DNA of 64,000 bases from Brachyhypopomus gauderio (lineage: Eukaryota > Chordata > Actinopteri > Gymnotiformes > Hypopomidae), in the NCBI RefSeq assembly GCF_052324685.1, contig NC_135214.1:1754317-1818316 (forward strand), in the 5' to 3' direction. How positions within the stretch are numbered: position 1 is the stretch's first letter; every line of letters starts with the position of its first letter. This document shows positions 36,101-48,100 of this stretch, in pieces. The notes under the pieces were generated by a model, which was not told the origin of the DNA, searched no databases, and saw only the letters and a list, made by a program, of their open reading frames with translations. The position numbers and the translations under genes were made by a program.

Positions 36101-39100
36101 TCGCTGTACTCCGTGGTCGTCTGGTAATTTTAGTCCCGTCCGGATCCACATGTCTGAGTTTATACATGCAGACATCACCTCGCGTTTAATAAAACAGCTA
36201 TATGTCCACTGCCACGCACCGTAGTTACACGTTGGGCGCGCGTTTTCACGGAGATCCACGTAAAGACAGCGGCGAGCGAAAATGGATTTACTGGATTTTT
36301 TAATGGATTTATTTTATTTTATTTAACGGATTTATTTAGCTATTTACATTCATTAGCGATTTTTTATAATGTGTTTTCTGTATTGGTTTAAAAAAATAGC
36401 TTAACTTAAACGGAGATCTTAAATGCTGAACTGAACAGTAGTAAAGTTAAAAGTTAAAAAGGAATCATCAGAGTTGGCAGTGTGACATTATTAAACATGC
36501 TATCACGTGACAAGGCGATGTCATGTGACCGAGAAAGCCAAAAACTCACGGGTCCTCCTGTTTTTTCAATTGCTGTCCGGATGCAAGAGTTTTATCACTG
36601 AGTACAAGGGTGAAATATTTTTCACAGACGTCCCCCTGAAAAACTAATCCCGTCCGGATAGGGCTTTAGTCACACGGTAACTCGCAGTTGTAATTTGAAA
36701 CCTCCATTCATTTCAATGGGGGGCTTAAACATTTTAAAACTTAAATTCATTCAAATCTATACATCCTATCGACTCAAAAATTACATAGCGGCTGTTTTAT
36801 TTGACAAGCAAACTTACCATGTTGATGTTGATTGCTAGCTTCCTGAATTAATTCACTGATGAGTCCAAGCATTATCAGCCACTTCGGCTTCAACCAGTCG
36901 GCCACTGGCCCAGCGAATGCTCGAGGCCATAGTCTCCAATCAGTTTCAGTCACATAAAACGTGATATAAATTCACTGTCGTAACATGACCCGTGTTCTCT
37001 ACTTTCTACTACAAATATGTTGATGAACTCGGTTCAGAATGAAATACAATTCACTTTAAAATATCACGAAGCCACAACTACATTTATGTGAAGAAACCAG
37101 AGTATATCAAATAACTTTTGTACACTGTACTAATTGATAGCATACCTAGTTATAACAGGTTGTACATTATCAAGTTGCTGATCATCCGACGATAAAACTC
37201 GTGTACATTCTAAAAATGTTCTACGGCAGTCGTTCAAAAAATTCCTGGAAGCCATCGCGTTCTCTACTCGACCAAATTACCTGCGCAAATAAACCCACAT
37301 GGACTATTCCAAACACACCTTCACCGCTTCATCTAAGTCACGTGATAGATACGTAGCCCCAGAACCAGCCCACGTAAGGCCCATGTGACCACAACGTAAA
37401 GCCCATGTAACCACAACGTAGAGGCCATGTCACCGCAACGTAGAGCCCATGTGACTAAAACGTAAGCCCTACGTCAACAAGGGGTGGGTATATTGGCGGC
37501 CACCAATAGTATGGAAGTCTAAACATCTAAACTAGGGATGCACCGAAATGAAAATTCTTAGCCGAAACCGAAAACCGAAAATGAGGAAACCAAGGCCGAA
37601 AGCCGAAAACCGAAACACATTATGCCAATTATTAGTAACACTGGATTTATGGCTAACCTCACTAAAATCAAGGCATTGCTATTCAAAGAATAAATCAACT
37701 ACAAAATTTGATTTGAAAATATTTATTTAGCACTGACATTACAGTAATGCATATTATAAAATAAAATTAGTGGTGGGCCGTTAACGGCGATAACGCTGAC
37801 AACGGCCGACCACTAATTAAATTTAACTCACTTGCAGACCGTTTTTATCTAAGAGGATAAATATATGTATTTTATACGAGTAAAATTTAATTATAACTGA
37901 CTGGCCTGAAAGATAAATATAAATTCTCTCATAAAACGTGACGTGAGTTGCAACAACATTAAACAGCTCAGGTAAACACACTTCTGAGAAATGTTGTCTA
38001 CTCGGCAAAACATAAAGCTGGGCGTACACTGTGCGATTTTTGGCCCATTTTCAGCCGATTTTTCACTCGTGCGACTATTTTTGCGATCGGCCGAGTTTCG
38101 GCTCAATCGCGTGTCGTGCATCGTTTACACAGGTAAACGAGGAACGATTCACACCTCACGACCAACTCCCGATCAGAAATCGCAGCGTCGCAAGAATATC
38201 AAACATGTTTGAAATTCAAATCGCTCCTCGTGAGATTGCTTGAGAGCGTCGGGTCGTATAGTGTGAGTATATGAATCGTGAGCTGTGAACTTTTAAACCC
38301 TGCGATTTAGTCGTACAGTTTGAGCTGGAGCTGAGTACACGATTTAAAATATCGTACAGTGTACGCCCAGCTTAAGGCAACTAGTTCCATAATTTTTGGT
38401 GTAATGTCCTTTGCCTTGGCGCCATCACTGGAAAACTTTTTTGCTAGCCTTTATCCAAATAAGCGCGAGCAGGTGGCGATTTTTGCTTGTGTCATCACAA
38501 CACATTGTTTCGGCTGTGTTGTTTCGGTGATGAAAGTATTTCGGCCGAAAACCGAAAATGCAAATTTAAGCCATTTCGGCCGAAAATTTTCGGTGGCCGA
38601 ATTTTCGGTGCATCCCTAATCTAAACGTCTTAAGACGTCCAAAAGTTACGTGTTAACACGGCACATTTTGTCGTGTTAAGACGCTAAAACGTCTTAAAAC
38701 GTCAAAAAGTAACGTCTTAACACGGCATTTTTGTACGTCTTAAGACGTCCAAATTTGACGTGTTAACACGGACGTCATTCTAGACGTTTTGAGCCAAATG
38801 GCGTTCCATACCTTACCAACGTCGTTTTTGGATCAAGCCATGCGAGTCCGTTATTCCGTCGAGCGTTTTCGCAGAGTTTGCATGTTTTGTTCTTTTAAAG
38901 ATCTTCACGCGAGCAGCAGTAGCCTATTTATTCTTGTTCTGCATATAATCCCAGGTAGACAACTAGCTAGATAACGAAATAGTTGTTTGTGGAGTTTAAT
39001 TCCTATTTCCTGTTATTCAGATTTTGCCTTTAAATGATTTAAAGAGACAGCCAGTTTACAATTTTGAAAAGTTGCATTAACCAATTCACATGCACAAACA

Positions 39101-42100
39101 AAAACTTAACAAATTCTAAAGTGTACATAAAATATTATTTTGAAAAGTTGTATTTTAGAACCAATTCACATGCATAAACAATTATTAAAAAATGATAATG
39201 TAAATCACATTATTATTATTCAAAATAATCATCTTTCGGCAATTGCGTGTCAGTCTGTCCATGACAATTGCGAACAGTCCTCATCCTTTAACTTCCACCA
39301 CCTGATCTTAGGTGGCGCTCTCACTCTCCTCTTCTTCACCTCTAAAACCATACTACATATCACCATCCTATGCTGTTTAGCTACACTCTCCCCTGGTAAC
39401 ACCTTGCAATCACTAACCTCTCTCAGGTTTTGTCTCCTAGAGGAAATAGTCGACCTGTGTGTATCTTCCCCCACTCTTACGTTACCCTGTGCTCTTCCTT
39501 TTTCTTAAAGTAAGTGTTAACTACAACCATCTTTATCTTTATCCTCTTAGCAAAATCTACCACCATTTGTCCTTCCGTATTCCTTTAACACCATATAATA
39601 ATAAAAGTGTTGTCGTTGTTTAACTATGATATTGTAAATCATTTTCTCAGTGCTGTAACAAAAACGCAACTGTCCATGTATGAACACGAAGGGCTTAAAT
39701 CGACTTGATCACGTTGATTCAGCGTGGTCTTCCGCGATGAAGTCTGTCAGGCGCCAGACGAAGCCAGTCTTTCATCGACTTTTCTGCATCAGCTTCACAT
39801 GGGTGGGACAGCTGAGGATTTCTCATCGCAGATGCTGTAAGTACAACATTGTTTAATTAGAAAATTACTTGTATGTTTTAGTTTCTAAGATAATTTTGGG
39901 CCTAAGGATGAGCCTGTTGCTAATAAGCCATTTAGGCACTATTGCTAAGAAGTGCTAATGAAAAGCTGTGTACATGAAGTTTAGTGGCTGTTCAGATACA
40001 GAAACTCTATGGCTTGTGGGTGTGGAAAAATGAATGGGATGGAAAGAGGGATGAAAACACAACAGATGAGTGCAGGTACTAATTAGTATGCCTGTGGTTT
40101 AGAGCAATACGGCACTATGGATATTATACTTTGAATACATTTTTCCAATGACTGCTTTTCAATTTGGCACTAATTTCTCTTCATAGAAGAGTATGTGCGT
40201 CTTAAGATTTAAGAGTGACACTGAATTGTTTCATGTAATATGCATTGCAAATCATTTCTGAGATATGCCATCTTAAAATTTCTTAAAAAGTCAGTTATTT
40301 TACTCAGTGGTGTCCAGTTCTATCCAGAAAGGGGCACTTTGGCTGCAGAAGCACACATGATAATTTTTTAAAAACTGATACCAACATGAAGCCTTTGTGG
40401 ATAAGATTATTCACCCCTGTTGTGACTATACACATCAAAACTAAGGATCACCAACCAAGACGGTAAATGTCAATTATAAAACAAAGCTATTTGTGATTTG
40501 TTTTTTATGGTACTATATTTGTCATGTTTGGTATACTATGGTCTTATTTTCATACTTACATACTACAAGTTCCTTGATGCGAGTGTGCCCAATTCCTTTT
40601 TTTCTCCTCTGCCACACCAGTTCCCTAACCACAAGGCCCTGACTGCCCCCATCTAATGACAGCTTTGACATCTGTAGACAGACAGAAAGATAAATAAAAA
40701 CCAGGGACCAAATTCATAAAAGGTTTTTAAAATTTACAAAGGTATGAGTACAAACATTAAGGAGTTCATAATAATGTTCCTTAAATCAACCCTCAGGATG
40801 GATGGATATATCGTTCTTAATTTTGTACTCGAAAGAAAAGATAATTACTTTGTTCCTAAATAAATGTTTATCTTTTACAAGATGTTTACAAAATGTGTAC
40901 TCTGTGTGAGTTTGTTAAAATGGTATATTTCAGTACTGACCTTTTTTTTTGTGTCACTGTTGGTCAAATCATGTTCTAGACGCACAAAATCCTCTGCACA
41001 CTGGAGGGGGAGTATGTTTTCTTCCAGATCTTCTTCCAGTGGTGTTGGAAGATTTCTGCTCCTCTCTCCTGCCATTGCCTGAACAACTGCAGTTAAATGC
41101 TGCAGTTGCAGCTGCACCTCACCAATAGCCTCAAGGATGCATCAATCAGTGGCTGTGACATATATAACATACACAACAATAAAATTTAAATGAATATTCA
41201 AAAAGGTTTGCATTAACATTATTATATACATGGATATATTTAATTTGAGCAAGGATGTTTAGTGAAATTGAGTTTGTTTGGAATTAAATTTTTGAAAACA
41301 TACGAGTGCACTGGGAGGGTATTAAACGTCCTGAGGCACGAGCTCTTGATGCTAAAAAAGTAGTAAAAACATGCAGTAATTAGAGTCAATGCAATGGACA
41401 AAAATAAGGATAAAATAAGGATATTGTCTTAAACTGCTGTGCCCAACAACAAATATTTAATATGAAGACCCAGTGTATGTGTAATATTGCACTGCTTAGA
41501 GTAAACATTTTAAACTTTCAGTATGTGTCCTACCATGAGGTGGAGATGTGAGACCAATCGGAGGACTCCTATTGTGGCTGTGGCGCTGTGGAAAGAATAT
41601 GTCTTTGGTAAGTACATGTGTGTTCATATGTGTTTGTAATTTCTTTAAAAAGGTACACTGCAGATACTGTCTGCATTTTAGGGAACAAGCTAAGTTTACA
41701 TGGAGTATCTGTTTTACTGTACCCTATAACCTTACTTTGATAGGAGGACATTGTTCTAAAATCGACATTCTGACTGTGTAGTGGCGGGTTTGATGCTGGG
41801 GGGGAAACATTGACACAATAGGTTTAATCAGACTTAATTGATCAGATTTTAATGACATAGTTTAGATCAGCAGTGCTTTCTTACTTTGAAAAGTATCCAT
41901 TAGAATATGACCACTGAGTGGTGTCAGCAGAGCAAAGTGTAATGTTCACAATAAGTGTGTTTTTAGCATCATGAATACTATTATAACAATGCTGCAATAC
42001 GTGACTCCCTCTGGGATTAATAAAGTGATCTATTTATGTTTCTAAATGGGTTGAAATGTGGTGTTGTATTAATTTAGTAGGTATAATGTGGAAGTATGCA

Positions 42101-45100
42101 GGTTTTCTTTGTTTTACACTTTTCCCCCTCATTTTCAGAAGTGTCGACTGGATTCCTGGCCCCTATTCTGTGTGTGAGTAGTTCTGCTAGGAGATTTATT
42201 GAATGTTAACATTGCTGATATATTTCTTTTAGCGTTGTTTAGTGAAATCCCTGAAGTTAACCTCCATCCAATGCTGCCTTACTCTGGGTAGACTTGGGGC
42301 TGTGAATACATAAATGGCATATGAATATAAATACATTTAAGTCATTCTTTTTTGTATTTCAATGCAGGTATGATCAGGTACCTACAAGTGTTTGGAGGGT
42401 TTACTGGTTTCCCCTTGGCTGTAAGCTGTGGTTTTGATATTGGAGCTAAGAAGAGGTAAGGACATTAGTCCTATACTATCGTCATTACATTAGCTGCCTG
42501 TTAGATTCCGTATTAACTATAAAATACTTTTATTAACATATAAAACACTGTATGGCTTAACTCCAGAGTATCTTAGTGAACTTATTGATCATTACAACAC
42601 AGCACGTTCACTTCGTTCACAGGACGCAGGGTTATTAACTGTTCTTTTATTAACTGATCAAAAAGATCACAGCAGGTGGAAGAGCCTTTTCTTTTAAAGC
42701 TCCACAACTGTGGAATAATCTTCCTGCCTTTATGCGGGACTCAGACACAGTCTCAATGTTTAAAACTCGACTAAAGACTTATCTGTTTAGTTTGGCCTTT
42801 GAATAATCTGTTACATATTTACCACATCATTTATCTTTCTTCTCCGAGGTTCACCTGGGGAGTAACACTGCAGTCGGAGACTACAATACCATTATCATCA
42901 CTCCGACACGGAATGAAAACCTGCCGTTCATCACAAGACATTTACATTGACAATATCAACACCTAGAACTTTTATTCTAGTTACCTTATACTTAGCCTGA
43001 TTATGTGATTTGTTTGTGACTTGTGTATTCGTCTGTATAATTTGTGTGTTAACGGGCCGCCCAATGGAGGATGGGTTCCCTTTTGAGTCTTGGTCCTCCC
43101 AAGGTTTCTTCCTATTCCCCACCATCTAGGGAGTTTTTCCTTGCCACTGTCGCCTTTGGCTTGCTCATTAGGGATTTGGACCCATAGTATTGTTAACCTT
43201 GTAAATCCTGTAAAGCGCTTTGTGACAACTTGTGTTGTGAAAAGTGCTATACAAATATATTTGATTTGATTTAGTAAGGGACAGTGCATTTTAATTATGT
43301 ATGTATATATTATTTGGAGTTTAATATATTTGTAGAGAACATTCTGTACATCAGGGTTTCTCAATCCTGCTCCTACACAATATTTGGGTGTTTTTGTGCT
43401 TACTGTGTACTTGTGGTGGTGGCCGAGGTAATTTGCTCTTGGGCCTCTTTGCTTTGGTTGAGACTCTTCATCTGACCACCAACATGGTCTCTTTTTTGAT
43501 CTGTAAGTAAGTTATAGTTGAAGTCATCTAAATCACAATATATACTTATGTCTAGATTACCTCAGTGGAAGATAAATGTACCTTGATTTAGGTCGGTTTT
43601 CTCCATCGGAAATAAGGTCGGATGTGTCACATGATGTCTTCCATTTCCTGTTGACATTGTCTAGTGCAGGGGTACTCAACTAAATTTGTCCGCGGTCCAA
43701 TTTTGGCAGATAGCGGTCACCTGAGGTCCGGGGGGTGGCGAACGCAAGTTGTTGAGCGGGGGTGGCGAACGTAACACTCGTGACGGAGTGTTTTTTCAAT
43801 AGCCCTGAAATAAATACTCCGGTTTAAAATTAATTCTCCCGTCAAAATGAATAAATATGGTTTTTTTGGGTCCGTATCCAGTTAATCAGGAATGAGATTG
43901 GGTCCGGACAGGACTGCGTTCGGGTCCGGATACGGACCGCGGTCCGCCAGTTGCCGACCCCTGGTGTAGTGTATCTAAAAAGTAAGGAAATAAGTTAGCC
44001 AACAACACTAACGATTACACTCCCTTTCCCTTTTTTGTCAATGTTTTAGTTACAAAGAAGCTAATCTAAGGCGAACTAGCTAGCTAACCTAGGCTACAGC
44101 TAACGGACAAGCTGGTTTGAACTCGCGGTGTTGTCTCGCGCGATTGCCGTCAGGGCCGTTGTAGTAAAATGATGGTTAGCTTAGATGCTAACACTTTAAC
44201 CGTAGGCCGTTGTAGTAAAATGGATAGCTAAGATTTAACTTTCAGAGATAGTTAGATTCTTGGAAACAACCAGTTATTAAACATTACTTCATTATTTTAC
44301 CTCAGTAGAGTTATAACTACATAACCTACCTGGGTTTCCCTGAAGAAGTCCGTCTGTTGCTCACCCACAGGTACAGGACTGCTGGACGCTCATTGGTCCT
44401 TTCCATTATACGTCAACATTCTAGAACGTCATGGCGAGTGTATTGACCCCCAGTAATTTGCCAGGACAAATGTATTAGAGAAGGATGATTATACATTGCT
44501 TAACTGTATTGTCCTATATTAATGAAACTCAATCAACATGAAATGGTCTCAGCTGTGTAATTCTAAAGTGAATTTGACCTACCATCAACAGAGACTGAGT
44601 TACAAGGGGGTGCATTTTACGGCAGGTGCTTGGAAGCAACAAGGTAAATATAAAGCAAAGTTATTAATATACAGTGGTATTATAAATCACAATAAATCAC
44701 ACACATACTAGAAATCATGCCAAATGCATTTTTGAGAATGTGTGTATTGTCATAATTACACTAAAGGGCGTTCCTGCGAAAGACAGGCTGTAACGTGCAG
44801 CACTCTCCGTCATGCACGTCAGCAGGATCGTGGTGGTGTCTTGGCTTTGAACGTGAGTGTACAGTAGACTACAGCAGTTGTTGTAACATTATAATTTTAA
44901 TTTAAAAGTTCACAAGAACTTTATCCGTTTTTACACTTGAACCCAAATTATGATGATGGTCAAGTGGCATTTGTCAAGATCTTTTAGTTACTTGTATTAA
45001 AGATTTTGTTGTCTTAACAGTCAACCTTATTATTTAGCAATGCAGGCTTATCATTTTGATCGATCTAAACTGTCCTTAGTTTGCAGAGTGCATATTAAAG

Positions 45101-48100
45101 GAAATGGCTGTCAACACCCAAACCACTCAAGAGGCAGTCAATGAGCTGAGGCTGGGCATTGCCATGACTCTCCTCCAGGAATCTGGCGTGTTGTCTTTGT
45201 GGTTGGTCACTGTAAATGGCATAAAATTTATGTCCTCTGAAATGCATGTTCTTTATTAAAATAATATACGTTTTATGCTAGTTAATTAGTACCACATCCT
45301 GTATGGACATATGTTTGACATGTAAAAATGAGGAAATGTATTAATACTTTCATCTCAGACAATCTGAGCAACCTGTGCCATTACTGTGGAATGGAGGATC
45401 ATGATCAAACAAACTGGGTAAGCGCAGCAACACATCTAAATACATTGATCTGCATGTACTATTGTTGAGATATTAGTACTACAAATATTAGGCTATTAGT
45501 CGTACATAATGTCATAATATAGCATTTTCTCAGGGATCCTTTAAATCCTACAAACTACGAATTATACTCATTTATAATTATGCTCAGTTATACTGTGAAT
45601 TAGACCCATTTTCTCAAATTTCTATCAGAGACCTTGGAACAGGCTGTCTTTTCTCAGTTTTATTAGTATCTTGAGAGGAACAAATTTCTTTAAGTCAACC
45701 ATCTGTGGTACAGACCAGGGTATTCACCAGATATTGCTGTATTGTCAATAACAAAACCTCCCCACAAAGCCAGGAAAAGGTTGTCTTCTGTTCACATCCT
45801 ACTAGATTGGTCTACTGTTTTTGATACTGTGAACTACTACATGTGAATTTCATCACTTTCTTGTGATGCTTGGTTCTCATCCTATCTTCAGGGTTTATCT
45901 GGTCATGTAGCCTGGGATGGCTCACACACAACCTCACCTTCAAGTGTCATTGCTGGAGCTCCTCATGAGTTTGATCTTTTCTCTTGAAATGCTAAATCAA
46001 TACGAGCAACATCAGTAAGCTCTAGTCATCTTTACACTTGACTACTGTAACTCACATTTTGCTGGCTTCTAGAAAGCATTCAAAATACTGCAGCTCATAT
46101 TGTTTGTCAACATGTGATTCTTGTTGAAAACACCATGCTGGCTTCCTGTTCAAGTAAGGAAGGTCTAATTCTCACATTTTCATTTTCAAAAGGCTCATCC
46201 TTTCACTGCTTTGCATCCAGGCTTCTACCTCTGGGCCCTTGTAATACACACTCTTATTCCTGATTGCCCTCCCGTTATGACCCGTGCCCGTGACTACGAC
46301 TCTGTTTATGGAATCCCCTTGAATAAATCTCGCTCTTCTCAGCGTTTGTGTCCGCCTCCCTGCTCTGTGTCAAGCAGAATGTTACACTCACCTTTTAGGC
46401 AGTTTAATATGCTAACTCTGACATGCAAATGAGTGCAGTAAATTCTCAATCATTTATTTTGTAACATCTTTGCACTTAACTTATCAATAGAGCACTGCAT
46501 CAAATCTTTGGACTAAAAATGTAAAGCATGATAGTAATTTCTACATTTTAGATGGGCACCTTTCAGTTAGACCTGCTTTTCATTTGTTCCAGATATGCTG
46601 TGACAACTGTGAGAGATGGTACCACCATGACTGCGTCCAGAAGCCTCCAGTTGATAAAGATTATACATGTCCAGCTTGCAAATAAAATGCATTAATGGCT
46701 GGTTATTATTATGTATTATTATTGGTGATGTTTATTGTTTGTGATTTTAAATTATTGTTTTTGTTAAATTACTGTTGTTGCTGTTATTATTGTTGTAAAT
46801 ACTTGGCCTAACCTTGCACTGTTGGTGTTTTTTTTTTTCTTTTGTAAACTTCTTGCTTTAGGTTCTGCTGTTATTTATTTAACTGTAAAATAAAAAATAT
46901 TACCAATTATTTCTATAAATGTGCAGTAGCTCTCACTTTTTGTTTGAATGTTGTTGATTCTAGCTCAAAATCATTGTAGCCATATAGACACAACCAACCA
47001 TCTTTACAGATGCAACACCATAACTTTAATTTAAAATGTATATGCATGTCAGTTAGAATATACAGAAAAATAATGTTATAATTATATCTCAGTATTAAAT
47101 ATAACAGGATGCACTGCTGTCAGGCCTCGTCAGTACATGATTTTTCTAACAGACTGAAACAAACACAGCACTCACATACAACACAGTATGTGTCGAACAC
47201 AGGACATAACTATCCATGCCTTCATTGCAGCTGTTGTTGATGCCATCAATCAATTAAAACATTACTTAGCAAACTCTTTAATATGCCAACGTTTTGTAAA
47301 ATCAAGGGCAAATAGTAACTGCCCACCCGTGGTAGATAGATCAGCACAGTAATTCCAATGACGCGCCCACCGAACTGCGACGAAACAGCAGGGCATGTTA
47401 GTTCTCAGCGCACCGCACTCACCGATAATCAGACGCCAAAAGAAGCGCCATACCCCGACGGTATTAAGCTGGTCCACCAAAGGAAGCCAGGCCCAACAAT
47501 AACTTGCCACCGTTAGAGGTGCTGAGAAAACCGGATGACAGAAGGGAATCCGCACCCGTAACCATACCCCCGCTATTTATAATGCCAGGATTAACCTACC
47601 CCGCGACTCACACGGCTCCACCGCAATTTACAATTAGGGAGGGAGTGGGGTTGCCCCAAAAATCTCACTCTGCCACATCAGGATGGGAAACGTTGTTTTG
47701 ACGTCGCAGCGATGCAATGGCGATGAATATGACGCTCCCGCTTTAAATCGTAAATTAGATGTGCATATGATGTATATGCGACGTTCGAAAATGGAACGCG
47801 ATGTTTTTACGATATACTGATGTAAATACGACGTCTCTGAGACGTACTTGTGCTGTCTGGGTGAGTAAAAATGTTAACTGCTTCGAAATTTTGTGCATAA
47901 TTATTCGAAATTTAAGTGTACGTATCAAATGATTGTATTGGTCAAAACATACCTTACAAATTCGTAATCGATGAACAGACGAGAACCGAGAAAGAGCTGG
48001 CAATCTTCTCAACAAACGATTTGCGCGTGTTCTTCTTGCCGCGATTTAATTATGTGCCTGTTATGTGCCTGATGAAAAATGTTAAGGGCCATCATACAGC

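Larger units (their letters stand above)
31569..37255 (-). pseudogene. Five-exon HTH-rve integrase/transposase gene, degraded
   Basis: Exons on the minus strand: 37255-37146 ([17 protein letters not shown]), 36933-36818 ([19 protein letters not shown]), about 34530-34397, 33660-33376, 32397-31569. Phases agree at the 1/2 and 4/5 joins. Exon 3 encodes a helix-turn-helix-like segment ([23 protein letters not shown]); exon 4 reads [17 protein letters not shown] ... [10 protein letters not shown] and [10 protein letters not shown]; exon 5 has the integrase core: [22 protein letters not shown] and [10 protein letters not shown]. The Asp of WHID, the Asp of RCD and the Glu of RIERL form a D,D-34-E set. 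The C-terminus (PYQIF, then an Ala/Gly-rich linker and [11 protein letters not shown]) is full length. Stops: TAA and TGA in exon 3, TAG before WHIDG, TGA after RIERL; at least one is CGA to TGA. Family: the integrase-core-domain proteins multicopy in fish and basidiomycetes. It probably mobilised the surrounding element. Confidence 0.75.
27977..47861. mobile_element. Candidate inner transposon (19,885 bp), TIR CCCAGACAGCAC
   Basis: CCCAGACAGCAC begins at 27977 and its exact inverse ends at 47861. The adjoining bases continue as a diverged inverted repeat with acgtc-rich words for about 35 bp. The three bases outside are tga on both sides (27974-27976 and 47862-47864). This suggests one element with a 3-bp target site inside the 26071-49144 block. 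Against a single element: the DUF4806-like exons lie on both sides of the left end, and a separate acgtc-rich inverted arm sits at 38626-38811. Two partial elements of one family are the alternative. Confidence 0.45.
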
